Assembly: GCA_963701265.1 (NCBI GenBank)
Contig: OY969581.1
Coordinates: 1,488,001-1,552,000, forward strand
Direction: 5' to 3'
Origin: VRUE01 sp963701265
Lineage (GTDB): Bacteria; Actinomycetota; Thermoleophilia; Solirubrobacterales; 70-9
DNA length: 64,000 nucleotides
Part shown: positions 35,240 through 43,304 of the stretch, one piece after another
How the letters are laid out: each line of letters starts with the position of its first letter
Numbering within the stretch: the first letter of the stretch is position 1
Position numbers and translations under genes: made by a program
Notes under the pieces: model-generated
The model's database searches: none
What the model saw: only the letters and a program-made list of their open reading frames with translations
Told to the model about the DNA's origin: nothing

Positions 35240-36240
35240 GCGAGGGCGGCGTGGCGACCACGGCCGGCATCGAGCAGGTTCTCACCGAGCTGCGCTCGCG
35301 CGACCGCTTCCTGCTCACCGCTCACGAGGGCCCCGACGGCGACGCCCTCGGCTCGCTGCTCGGTATGCACCACCTGCTCGGCCAGCTCGGCAAGGACTCG
35401 GTGATGTTCATGGCGGCGAAGGAGTTCCCGCTGCCGATCGAGTACCGCTTCCTGCCGCTCGAGGAGGTCTTCCACGAGCCGCCGGCCGACATGGCCGATC
35501 GCACCGTGATCTTCCTCGACTGCGGCAACATCGACCGCATGCCGGTCGACTTCCTCAGCGAGGGCGACAACTTCCGCATCAACATCGACCACCACCACGA
35601 CAACACCCGCTTCGGCGACGTCAACCTGGTCGAAGTCGGTGCCTCCTCGACCGCGGAGATCGTCTACGAGCTTGCGATCGCGCTCGGGGCCGAGATCACC
35701 CCCGAGATCGCCGCGGCGCTTTACGTCGGGCTGATCACCGACACGGGCAAGTTCATGTACGAGAACACCAACGCCCACACGCACCGGATCGCCGCCGACC
35801 TGATCGATGCCGGTGTCGCCGTCGACGACACCTACCGCCGCCTCTATGAGCACGTGCCGATTGAGAAGCTGCGCCTGCTCTCGCGCGCCCTCGAGGGCAT
35901 CCAGCGCTATTGCGGTGAGCGGCTGATCGTCTCCTACATCACCGCGGCCGACTACGAGGCGAGCGGGGGCGGCGAGGAGATGACCGAGGGGATCATCGAC
36001 CACCTGCGCTCGATCGAGGGTTGCAAGGTGGCGGCGATGATCCGCGACAAGGGCGATCCTGACCGCGCCGCGCGCAAGGTCAGCCTGCGCTCCAGCGGCG
36101 GTGAGATCGACGTCTCGGCGATGGCGCGCGCGCACGGGGGAGGGGGTCACAAGCGAGCCGCCGGGTTCTCCACCGACCTCGAGCTCGACGACCTCGTCAG
36201 CTTCCTCTGCGGCGAAGTAAAAGCCCAGCTCGGGCCCTGA
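35236..36240 (+). CDS. nrnA: DHH-family oligoribonuclease / pAp phosphatase
   Basis: A 334-residue DHH/DHHA1 phosphoesterase of the NrnA type, which degrades nanoRNAs and/or 3'-phosphoadenosine 5'-phosphate. Motifs: HEGPDGDALGSLLG (motif I), FLDCGNIDRM (motif II), NIDHHHDNTRFGD (DHH motif near residues 117-121), LITDTGKF (motif IV) and the C-terminal DHHA1 GGGGHKRAAGF. TTG start overlapping rbfA. The rbfA-nrnA-truB order is common in Gram-positive genomes. Confidence 0.92.
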   Translation: MSEGGVATTAGIEQVLTELRSRDRFLLTAHEGPDGDALGSLLGMHHLLGQLGKDSVMFMAAKEFPLPIEYRFLPLEEVFHEPPADMADRTVIFLDCGNIDRMPVDFLSEGDNFRINIDHHHDNTRFGDVNLVEVGASSTAEIVYELAIALGAEITPEIAAALYVGLITDTGKFMYENTNAHTHRIAADLIDAGVAVDDTYRRLYEHVPIEKLRLLSRALEGIQRYCGERLIVSYITAADYEASGGGEEMTEGIIDHLRSIEGCKVAAMIRDKGDPDRAARKVSLRSSGGEIDVSAMARAHGGGGHKRAAGFSTDLELDDLVSFLCGEVKAQLGP

Positions 36241-36242
36241 GC

Positions 36243-36896
36243 ATGCCCGCGGCAGGCGCAGGCTCGGTGCTGCTTTGCGACAAGCCGGCCGGCAAGACCT
36301 CGCACGACATCGTCCTCGCCGTCCGCCGCGAGCACCGCGGCGCGAAAGTCGGCCACGCCGGCACCCTTGACCCCTTTGCAACCGGCCTTCTGCTGGTCTT
36401 GATCGGCCGGGCGACGCGGCTGCAGCGGTTTCTGGTTGAGCTGCCGAAGACCTACGTGGCGCGGGCCCGGCTCGGCTGGCGCTCTAGCACCGGGGATTCA
36501 GATGGTGAGCTACGCGAGACCGACCGCATCCCGAGCTCACTCGAGCTGCCGTCCGGCCGCGTGCTCCAGCGGGTGCCGATGACCTCGGCTGTGAGGGTCG
36601 GGGGAGAACGGCTCTATCGCAAGGCACACCGGGGAGAGACTGTCGAGACGCCCGAGCGGGAGGTCGAGGTCTACCGCGCCGAGCTGCTCGGCAACGACGC
36701 CAAAAGCGCCGAGTACGAGATCGAATGCTCCGCCGGCACCTACATCCGCACTCTGATCGAGACCCTCGACGACGCCTACTGTGAGCAGCTGCGCCGCACC
36801 GCGATCGGACCCTTCAAGGTCGACGACGCAGGGCGCGAGTTCACCCTGGACCAAGTCGCCGAGCTGGTCCCGGCCACGGCCGAGGCCCTACGATGA
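36243..36896 (+). CDS. truB: tRNA pseudouridine-55 synthase (short form)
   Basis: A 217-residue TruB forming pseudouridine 55 in the T loop of tRNAs. The catalytic Asp lies in KVGHAGTLDPFATGLL (residues ~36-51), with KTYVARARLG, RVPMTSAVRVGGERLY and CSAGTYIRTL following. It is much shorter than the usual ~300 residues: the thumb region before VPMTSAV is trimmed and the C-terminal PUA-like domain is absent. All core catalytic motifs remain, so activity is likely. The stop is followed at once by palindromic element C. Confidence 0.88.
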   Translation: MPAAGAGSVLLCDKPAGKTSHDIVLAVRREHRGAKVGHAGTLDPFATGLLLVLIGRATRLQRFLVELPKTYVARARLGWRSSTGDSDGELRETDRIPSSLELPSGRVLQRVPMTSAVRVGGERLYRKAHRGETVETPEREVEVYRAELLGNDAKSAEYEIECSAGTYIRTLIETLDDAYCEQLRRTAIGPFKVDDAGREFTLDQVAELVPATAEALR

Positions 36897-36897
36897 G

Positions 36898-36947
36898 CTT
36901 CCGGTGTTCCTTTTGCTCTCCTGAGGTACACAAAGCGCACCGGAAGG
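36898..36947. repeat. Intergenic palindromic element, copy C
   Basis: The left arm CTTCCGGTGTTCCTTTT (36898-36914) and right arm CAAAGCGCACCGGAAGG (36931-36947) form the same structure and orientation as copy A, with two changes in the left arm (GC to TT) that weaken the inner helix. The element begins one base after the truB TGA. Its last bases GGAAGG, followed by G, form the Shine-Dalgarno of ribF. Confidence 0.88.
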
Positions 36948-36954
36948 GCCTGCT

Positions 36955-37845
36955 CTGAGCATTCAAGTCACCTCACTTCCCGATGCCGAACCGCGGTCAC
37001 GCCACGTCGCGATCGGCACTTTCGACGGCGTCCACCGCGGCCACCAGGCCGTGATCAAGGGCGCCGACACTGTCCTCACCTTCGATCCCCACCCGCTGGA
37101 GATCATCCACCCGTCGGCGCTGCCGAAGCTGATCATGCCCTTCGGGGTCAAGCGCGACGTGATCGAGGGCCTCGGCGTGCAAGAGCTCGTCGTGATCCCA
37201 TTCGACAAGGAGTTCGCCCAGCGCAGCGCCGAGGAGTTCATCGAGGACGTGCTGATCGCCAAGCTCGGTGCCGAGCAGGTCTCGGTCGGCGAGAACTTTC
37301 GCTTCGGCGCCAAGGCGAAAGGTGACCCGGCGATGCTGGCCGCCCGCGAGGAGTTCGAGACGCGGGTCGTGCCGCTGGTCGAAACCGACGGCGAGACGAT
37401 CTCCTCGACCCGGGTTCGGGCCCTGGTCGCTGCGGGTGATATGGAGGGCGCCCGACACTGCCTCGGCGCCCCCTTCATGGTCGAGGGCGAAGTAGTCAGC
37501 GGCGACCAGCGCGGCCGCGAGCTTGGCTTCCCGACTGCAAATATCGTCCCCGACGACCGCTTGGCGATTCCCGGTCACGGGGTCTACGCGGCCTTTGCCA
37601 ACGGCGTTCCGGCCGCGGTCAACGTCGGCGTGCGGCCGACCTTCGAGAGCGGCCGCGGGGTGCTGATCGAGACCTACCTGATCGACTTCGAAGGGGACCT
37701 TTACGGCAGCGAGCTGCGGGTTGCCTTCGTCGAGCGCCTGCGCGGTGAGAAGCGCTTCGCCAGTGTCGAGGAGCTGATCGCCCAGATGCGGCTCGATGTC
37801 GAGGACGCGAAGCGCGTCTGTGCTAGCTTCACCGGCGCACCATGA
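36955..37845 (+). CDS. ribF: Bifunctional riboflavin kinase / FAD synthetase, probable CTG start
   Basis: A 296-residue RibF making FMN from riboflavin and then FAD. The FAD synthetase domain has IGTFDGVHRGHQ (residues ~19-30) and ISSTRVR, and the riboflavin kinase domain has GRELGFPTANI and GVRPTFE. The first ATG/GTG in frame (GTG 37051) would remove the nucleotide-binding GTFDGVHRGH motif. The only plausible start upstream is CTG at 36955, 6 bases after GGAAGGG at the end of palindromic element C; ATT at 36961 is a poorer choice. It overlaps rpsO as ATGA. Confidence 0.88.
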   Translation: MSIQVTSLPDAEPRSRHVAIGTFDGVHRGHQAVIKGADTVLTFDPHPLEIIHPSALPKLIMPFGVKRDVIEGLGVQELVVIPFDKEFAQRSAEEFIEDVLIAKLGAEQVSVGENFRFGAKAKGDPAMLAAREEFETRVVPLVETDGETISSTRVRALVAAGDMEGARHCLGAPFMVEGEVVSGDQRGRELGFPTANIVPDDRLAIPGHGVYAAFANGVPAAVNVGVRPTFESGRGVLIETYLIDFEGDLYGSELRVAFVERLRGEKRFASVEELIAQMRLDVEDAKRVCASFTGAP

Positions 37846-38111
37846 GCCTGACCAAGGAGAAAAAAAGCGAGCTGATCGGCAAATTCGGTCACGCCGACGG
37901 CGACACCGGCTCTGCCGAGGTCCAGGTCGCCCTGCTCACTGAGCGGATCAACGAACTCACCGAGCATCTCCGCACGCATCCCAAGGATCACCACTCGCGT
38001 CGCGGCCTGCTGATGCTGGTCGGCAAGCGCCGCCGCATGCTGCGTTACCTAGAGCGTCACGACCTCGAGCGCTACCGCTCCCTGGTCGCTGAACTCGGCT
38101 TGCGGCGATGA
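37842..38111 (+). CDS. rpsO: 30S ribosomal protein S15
   Basis: An 89-residue S15 that binds the central domain of 16S rRNA. Family motifs are GDTGSAEVQVALLTERI, LRTHPKDHHSRRGLL and GKRRRMLRYL. Full length. It overlaps both ribF (ATGA) and the peroxiredoxin gene (ATGA). In many bacteria rpsO directly precedes pnp; here two redox genes and a long hairpin region intervene. Confidence 0.97.
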   Translation: MSLTKEKKSELIGKFGHADGDTGSAEVQVALLTERINELTEHLRTHPKDHHSRRGLLMLVGKRRRMLRYLERHDLERYRSLVAELGLRR

Positions 38112-38557
38112 TCGCGGCCGGGGAACCGGCGCCCGATTTCACTCTCCGCAATCAGGACGGCGAGAAGGTCTCGCTCTCTGACTTCCGCGGCAAGAAGCTC
38201 CTGCTCGTCTTCTACCCGCTCGACTTCAGCCCGGTCTGCACCGACCAGCTCTCGATCTACCAGGAGGTCAAGCCCGAGATCGAGGCCAAGGGCGTGACCA
38301 TGGTCGGGATCAGCGTCGACAGTGGCTTCGCCCACAAGGCCTTCCAGGAGAAGCTCGGCCTCGACACGACGCTGCTCGCCGACTTCGAGCCCAAGGGCGC
38401 GGTCGCGCGCGCTTACGGCGCCTATATCGAGAAGGTCGGCCATGCCAACCGCTCGCTCGTCCTCGTCGGCGAGCAGGGCACGGTGGAGTGGGTGCACGAG
38501 TCGCCGACGCCGCTCGAGATCCCCGGCGCCAACCTGATCTTCGACGCACTCTCCTGA
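38108..38557 (+). CDS. Peroxiredoxin (AhpE/BCP-like)
   Basis: A 149-residue thiol peroxidase of the AhpC/TSA fold that reduces peroxides. The peroxidatic Cys lies in YPLDFSPVCTDQL near residue 45. No second cysteine is present elsewhere, so this is a one-Cys type needing an outside thiol for recycling. The next gene encodes a CxxC thioredoxin-fold protein that could serve. The TGA overlaps a CTG that appears to start that gene. Confidence 0.88.
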   Translation: MIAAGEPAPDFTLRNQDGEKVSLSDFRGKKLLLVFYPLDFSPVCTDQLSIYQEVKPEIEAKGVTMVGISVDSGFAHKAFQEKLGLDTTLLADFEPKGAVARAYGAYIEKVGHANRSLVLVGEQGTVEWVHESPTPLEIPGANLIFDALS

Positions 38558-39012
38558 CGCCCGAGCTGACCAGCGCCGCGGTCCCGCCGGCCGGACCGGA
38601 CGATCATCGTCGCGGCAGTGGACCGGAGCTGATCGTCTACGCCGACCTCGGCTGTCCGCACTGTGCCTCCGCCTGGCTGGAGATCGGCGAGCGCGAGGCG
38701 ACGATCGTCTTCCGTCACTTCCCGGTTGCCAGCAAGCACCCGCGCTCTCCGGCCCTGCACGCCGCCGCCGAGGCCGCGGGCCTGCAAGGGCGCTTCTTCG
38801 AGATGGTCGACTCGCTCTACGACGACCGCGGCCACATCGATGATCCGCACCTTTGGCAACGCGCCGAGCGCCTCGCTCTCGACCTCGACCGCTTCGAGGC
38901 CGACCGCCGCTCCGACGCAGTCGCCATTCGCATCCGCCGCGACTTCGAGTCCGGCATCCGCGCCGGCGTCACCGGCACCCCGGCGATCTTCGAGTCGCGC
39001 ATCCGACATTGA
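38554..39012 (+). CDS. DsbA-like thioredoxin-fold protein, shortened, probable CTG start
   Basis: A 152-residue thioredoxin-fold protein with the redox motif CPHC at residues 34-37, then VFRHFPVASKHPRS and GVTGTPAIF (cis-proline loop), as in the DsbA/NhaA-linked group. There is no signal peptide. No ATG, GTG or TTG lies in frame between the peroxiredoxin end and the fold; the CTG at 38554 overlaps the previous stop as CTGA, matching the overlaps used all through the window. The ATG at 38488 would add residues encoded inside the peroxiredoxin gene. The C-terminus stops soon after the cis-proline loop, where an 18-bp inverted repeat begins. Confidence 0.7.
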   Translation: MTPELTSAAVPPAGPDDHRRGSGPELIVYADLGCPHCASAWLEIGEREATIVFRHFPVASKHPRSPALHAAAEAAGLQGRFFEMVDSLYDDRGHIDDPHLWQRAERLALDLDRFEADRRSDAVAIRIRRDFESGIRAGVTGTPAIFESRIRH

Positions 39013-39044
39013 CCACACCCAGGCGGGGTCAATGTCGGATGCGC
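38997..39044. repeat. Perfect 18-bp inverted repeat at the end of the DsbA-like gene
   Basis: GCGCATCCGACATTGACC (38997-39014) and its exact complement (39027-39044) flank a 12-base spacer. The left arm encodes the last five residues and stop of the DsbA-like gene. No T tract follows on either strand, so it is not a standard intrinsic terminator. It could be an RNA-stabilising or processing hairpin between that gene and pnp, or a small inserted palindrome. Confidence 0.92.
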
Positions 39045-39133
39045 GGAAGCCTCTGTACTCTCTTTCGGGAAAGAGAACGAGAGTTCTGAAAGCAGATGGC
39101 CACCATCCGGGTGGCCGGAGGTAGGACAACTAA
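39045..39133 (+). promoter_or_regulatory. Structured 5' leader of pnp
   Basis: Two further hairpins precede pnp: TCTCTTT-CGGG-AAAGAGA (39059-39076) and GGCCACC-ATCCG-GGTGGCC (39098-39116). The second abuts GGAGG (39117-39121), 12 bases before the ATG. In enterobacteria pnp represses its own mRNA after RNase III cuts a leader stem. The stacked hairpins here invite the same idea, which is inference only. Confidence 0.5.
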
Positions 39134-41362
39134 ATGAGCATGTTTGACGTAACCCGCGTTTCGGCGGACATCGGCGATAGCCAGATTTCCTTCGAGACCG
39201 GAAAACTCGCGAAGCAGGCGGGTGGCGCGGTCGTGGTTCAGGCCGGCGACACGATGGTGCTCTGCACCGCAACCGTCGGGAACCTTCGCGACGTGGACTT
39301 CCTTCCCCTCACCGTCGACGTCGAGGAGCGGATGTACGCCGCGGGCAAGATCCCCGGCTCGTTCTTCCGTCGCGAGGGTCGCTCCGGCGAGAAGGCGACG
39401 CTGACCGCGCGCATGATCGACCGGCCGATCCGGCCGCTCTTCCCCAAGGGCTGGCACTACGAGACGCAGCTGGTCGCGATCCCGATGTCGGTTGACCAGG
39501 TCAACCCCTACGACATCCTCGCCATGAACGGCGCCTCCGCGGCGCTGGCGATCTCGCCGGTTCCGGTCGCCGCCCACGTTGGCGCGGTGCGGATCGGCAA
39601 GCTCGACGGCGACTTCGTCGTCAATCCCTCTGAGGAGGATCTGGCTGAGCTCGACCTGGACCTGATCGTCGCCGGTACCGACGAGGCGATCCTGATGGTC
39701 GAGGCTGGCGCCAACGGCGTCACCGAGCAGGAGATCCTCGACGCGCTCGACATCGCCCACTCGGAGATCAAGAAGCTCACCGCCGCGATGGAGGAGCTGC
39801 AGCAGAAGGCCGGCAAGGACAAGATCGAGGTCGAGGCTCCCTCGATCGACGAGGGTCTGATCAGCGACATCCGCTCCTCGCACGGCCAGGCGCTGGTCGA
39901 CGCGATCGCCACCGAGGGCAAGCTCGAGCGCTACGAGGCGATCGACAAGGTCAAGGACGAGGTGGTCGCCAAGTACGCACCCGAGTCCGCCGACGGCGAG
40001 GCCAACGAGAAGGCGGGCGAAGTCAAGGCAGCCTTCGCCGCGATCGAGAAGGACACGATCCGCAAGGCGATCGCCGTCGACAAGAAGCGCCCCGACGGTC
40101 GCGCCCAGGACGAGATCCGGCCGATCGAGTGCGAGGTCGACATATCCCCGCGCGTGCACGGCTCCGCGCTCTTCACCCGCGGCGAGACCCAGATTCTCTC
40201 CAACGCCGCCCTGGGCACGACGCGCATGGACATGCGCATCGACACGCTCGGGCTGGAGACCTCAAAGAAGTTCTGGCACCACTACAACTTCCCGCCCTTC
40301 TCGGTCGGGGAGGCCGGCTTCATGCGCGGCCCCAAGCGCCGCGACATCGGCCACGGTGCACTCGCCGAGCGCGCCCTGGTGGCGACGATTCCGAACGAAG
40401 AGGATTTCCCCTACGTGATCCGGGTTGTCTCCGAGACGCTCGAGTCCAACGGCTCATCCTCGATGGGCTCGGTCTGCGCCTCCTCGATGGCGCTGCAGGC
40501 CGCGGGCGTGCCGGTCACTGCCCCCGTCGCCGGTGTGGCGATGGGCCTGATCAAGGAGGGTGACGACTACATCGTCCTCACCGACATCGCCGGCGTCGAG
40601 GACCACCTCGGCGACATGGACTTCAAGGTCGCCGGAACTGCGGACGGAATCACCGCCCTGCAGATGGACATCAAGATCACCGGCGTCACCTTCGAGATCC
40701 TCACCGATGCGCTGGAGCAGGCCAACAAGGGTCGCCAGTTCATCCTCGGCAAGATGGCCGAGGCGATCGACGGGCCGCGCGAGCAGCTCTCCCAGCACGC
40801 ACCGCGGATCGAGTCGATCAAGATCGACCAGGAGAAGATCGGCGCCGTGATCGGCAAGGGTGGCGAAACCATCCGCGCCCTCTGCGAGGAGTTCGAAGCT
40901 GAAATCGACGTCGAAGACGACGGCACGATCCGCATCTACGCTCCGACCGGCACCCTGGTCGAAGCCTGTGTCGCCCGGATTCAGTCGATGACCAAGGAGG
41001 CCGAAGTCGGCGATCGCTACGAGACCGCCAAGGTGGTCAAGACGACGACCTTCGGCGCCTTCGTCGAGCTGGTCAAGGGCACCGACGGCCTGCTGCACAT
41101 CTCCAACGTCAAGCCGGGCGAGCGAGTCGACTCAGTCGACGACGTGCTCACCTCCGGCGAGGAAATCGACGTCACCGTGGTCGAGGTCGACCGCGAGCGT
41201 GGCCGCATCGGCCTGCGTCTCTCCGATGATCCATCGATCGCCGGCAAGAGCCCCGAGGAACTGGCCGCGGTCGGTTCCGGCGGTGGCGGCGGCAGTCGCA
41301 ACGGGGGGGACCGCGGCGGTCGCGAGCGTCGTCCCCGGCGCGAGCGCGAGCGGCGCGACTAG
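39134..41362 (+). CDS. pnp: Polyribonucleotide nucleotidyltransferase (PNPase)
   Basis: A 742-residue phosphorolytic 3'-5' exoribonuclease. Two RNase PH domains are joined by a helical linker (around residues 215-325); the second carries the catalytic segment around GDMDFKVAGT. The KH domain IGAVIGKGGETIRALCEE is near residue 570 and the S1 domain YETAKVVKTTTFGAFVELVKG near 628. A Gly/Arg-rich tail ends the protein. ATG 39134 is used; ATG 39140 is in frame two codons later. Length and order are normal. Confidence 0.96.
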   Translation: MSMFDVTRVSADIGDSQISFETGKLAKQAGGAVVVQAGDTMVLCTATVGNLRDVDFLPLTVDVEERMYAAGKIPGSFFRREGRSGEKATLTARMIDRPIRPLFPKGWHYETQLVAIPMSVDQVNPYDILAMNGASAALAISPVPVAAHVGAVRIGKLDGDFVVNPSEEDLAELDLDLIVAGTDEAILMVEAGANGVTEQEILDALDIAHSEIKKLTAAMEELQQKAGKDKIEVEAPSIDEGLISDIRSSHGQALVDAIATEGKLERYEAIDKVKDEVVAKYAPESADGEANEKAGEVKAAFAAIEKDTIRKAIAVDKKRPDGRAQDEIRPIECEVDISPRVHGSALFTRGETQILSNAALGTTRMDMRIDTLGLETSKKFWHHYNFPPFSVGEAGFMRGPKRRDIGHGALAERALVATIPNEEDFPYVIRVVSETLESNGSSSMGSVCASSMALQAAGVPVTAPVAGVAMGLIKEGDDYIVLTDIAGVEDHLGDMDFKVAGTADGITALQMDIKITGVTFEILTDALEQANKGRQFILGKMAEAIDGPREQLSQHAPRIESIKIDQEKIGAVIGKGGETIRALCEEFEAEIDVEDDGTIRIYAPTGTLVEACVARIQSMTKEAEVGDRYETAKVVKTTTFGAFVELVKGTDGLLHISNVKPGERVDSVDDVLTSGEEIDVTVVEVDRERGRIGLRLSDDPSIAGKSPEELAAVGSGGGGGSRNGGDRGGRERRPRRERERRD

Positions 41363-41365
41363 ACG

Positions 41366-42637
41366 TTGAGTGCTGTTCTGAGCACGCAGGACTCGGGCGT
41401 CCGGGTCGTTACCGAGGAGGTTCCCTCGGTGCGATCCGTGGCGCTCGGGCTCTGGGTGCGCACCGGCTCGCGCAACGAGACCCCGGCTCAGGCCGGCGTC
41501 TCGCACTTCCTCGAGCACCTGCTCTTCAAGGGCACCGCGCGCTTCTCGGCGATCGAGATTGCCGAGAAGCTCGACGGCCTCGGCGCTTCGGTCAACGCGG
41601 CAACGGGCAAGGAGACGACTCACCTGCACGCCCGCTTCCTCGACGAGCACACCGAGGAGGTCTTCGATCTGCTCGCCGAGATGCTGCTGGCGCCGACCTA
41701 CCCGGAAGTCGACTCCGAGCGCGAGGTCGTGCTCGAGGAGATCGCGATGTACGAGGACGAGCCGCAGGACCGCGTCCACGACATCCTCGCCGAGGCCGTC
41801 TTCGGCCAGCACCCACTCGGTCGCCGCGTGCTCGGTGAGGCCGAGGTGATCAGCTCGGTACCGGTGCTCGATATCGAGGCTTACCGCAGTGCCCGCTACA
41901 CCGGGGAGACGATCGTCGTCGGCGCTGCCGGCAACGTCGACCACCCCCACATTGCCGAGCTCTCACAGCGGCTGGTGAAGCCGTCGAGCGCCGCCCCCAA
42001 GGCGGAGCCGGCCGCAGAGGCCGATGAGCTCGCGCGCCTCTGCTTCTACGAGAAGGACACCGAGCAGTACCACATCTGCTTTGGCGCTCCCGGCATCAGC
42101 CGCGAGGACGAGCGTCGCTACGCGCTTGCCGTGCTCGACTCGATCTTCGGCGGTTCGAGCTCGTCCCGCCTCTTCCGCGAGGTGCGCGAGAAGCGTGGGC
42201 TCGCCTACGCGGTCGGCTCCTACAACGAGCAGTACACCGACTCCGGGCTGATCGCCAGCTACGTCGGCACCCGCGAGGACAACGTCGAGGAGGCCTGTTC
42301 GATCATCGGCGCCGAGATGGCGCGCTTGCGCAGCGAGCCGGTCTCGGCCGAGGAGCTCTCGCGCGGCAAGGAGAACGTCAAGGGCCGCCTCGTGCTCTCC
42401 TCGGAGTCAACCGCGGCGCGGATGTCGCGAATTTCGCGGGCGACGCTCTTCGGCCTGCCGATCGACAGCCTCGACGAGATGCTGGCCAAGGTTGATGCGG
42501 TCAGCGTCGATGACCTGACCGCGCTGGCCGAGGAGCTCTACGGCCCCGAGCGGCTTTCCGCGGCCTGCGTTGGTCGCGACGAGAACCGCTTCCGCGCAGC
42601 GCTGGGGCCGGTCAGCGAGACCCTGGTCGCGGCATGA
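41366..42637 (+). CDS. M16-family zinc peptidase
   Basis: A 423-residue M16 (pitrilysin/insulinase, processing-peptidase-like) metallopeptidase. The inverted zinc motif is HFLEHLLFKGT (HxxEH near residues 48-52), with the third ligand Glu in the VVLEEIAMYEDEP segment. The second, inactive half contains SSSRLFREVREKRGLAYAVGSY. Start is TTG at 41366, 3 bases after pnp. A pnp-M16-dapB order is common in Gram-positive genomes. The natural substrate is unknown. Confidence 0.9.
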   Translation: MSAVLSTQDSGVRVVTEEVPSVRSVALGLWVRTGSRNETPAQAGVSHFLEHLLFKGTARFSAIEIAEKLDGLGASVNAATGKETTHLHARFLDEHTEEVFDLLAEMLLAPTYPEVDSEREVVLEEIAMYEDEPQDRVHDILAEAVFGQHPLGRRVLGEAEVISSVPVLDIEAYRSARYTGETIVVGAAGNVDHPHIAELSQRLVKPSSAAPKAEPAAEADELARLCFYEKDTEQYHICFGAPGISREDERRYALAVLDSIFGGSSSSRLFREVREKRGLAYAVGSYNEQYTDSGLIASYVGTREDNVEEACSIIGAEMARLRSEPVSAEELSRGKENVKGRLVLSSESTAARMSRISRATLFGLPIDSLDEMLAKVDAVSVDDLTALAEELYGPERLSAACVGRDENRFRAALGPVSETLVAA

Positions 42638-43299
42638 TCAAGGTCGCGGTCTCGGGCGCTGCGGGGCGAATGGGCGAGGCGGTCTGCGAGGCGGTCGAAG
42701 GTGCCGGCGACACCGAGTTGGTCGGCAAGGCCGACCCAACGCTCGGCACGGACCTGGCCGATGTTCTCTCCGACGCCGATGTCGTCGTTGACTTCACCAG
42801 GCCCGACACGGCTCTCGCCAATGCCGAAGCCTGCTTGGCCGCCGGTGTCCACGTCGTCGTCGGCACGACCGGCTTCGACCTCGAGGTGCTTCGCGCCGCT
42901 GCCGAGGCCTCGCGAGCAAATGCCTTCGTCGCACCCAACTTCGCGATCGGCGCGGTGCTGTTGATGGAGGTCGCGCAGACGATTGCCCGTCACATGCCCG
43001 AGTGCGAGATCGTCGAGTTGCACCACGACCGCAAGCTCGACGCTCCCTCCGGCACCGCCAAGCTCACCGCCGAGCTGATCGCCGGCGCCGGCGGCAACGT
43101 CCACCAGCCGATCCACTCGGTGCGCCTGCCCGGGCTGGTCGCCCATCAGGAAGTCATCTTCGGCGGCGAGGGGCAGACCCTCAGCCTGCGCCACGACTCG
43201 ATCGACCGCCGCTCCTTCATGCCGGGTGTGCTGCTCGCGGTGCGCAAGGTCGGCGACCTGCCCGACCGCTTCACCGTTGGTCTGGAAAAGCTACTCTGA
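42634..43299 (+). CDS. dapB: 4-hydroxy-tetrahydrodipicolinate reductase
   Basis: A 221-residue DapB reducing HTPA to tetrahydrodipicolinate with NAD(P)H. The Rossmann motif VSGAAGRMGEAV is at residues 6-17, VVGTTGF follows, and the substrate/catalytic signature ELHHDRKLDAPSGTA is near residues 128-142. It is somewhat shorter than the E. coli enzyme, as in other actinobacteria. ATGA overlap with the peptidase gene; dapA follows 5 bases later. Confidence 0.95.
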   Translation: MIKVAVSGAAGRMGEAVCEAVEGAGDTELVGKADPTLGTDLADVLSDADVVVDFTRPDTALANAEACLAAGVHVVVGTTGFDLEVLRAAAEASRANAFVAPNFAIGAVLLMEVAQTIARHMPECEIVELHHDRKLDAPSGTAKLTAELIAGAGGNVHQPIHSVRLPGLVAHQEVIFGGEGQTLSLRHDSIDRRSFMPGVLLAVRKVGDLPDRFTVGLEKLL

Positions 43300-43304
43300 G
43301 CGCC

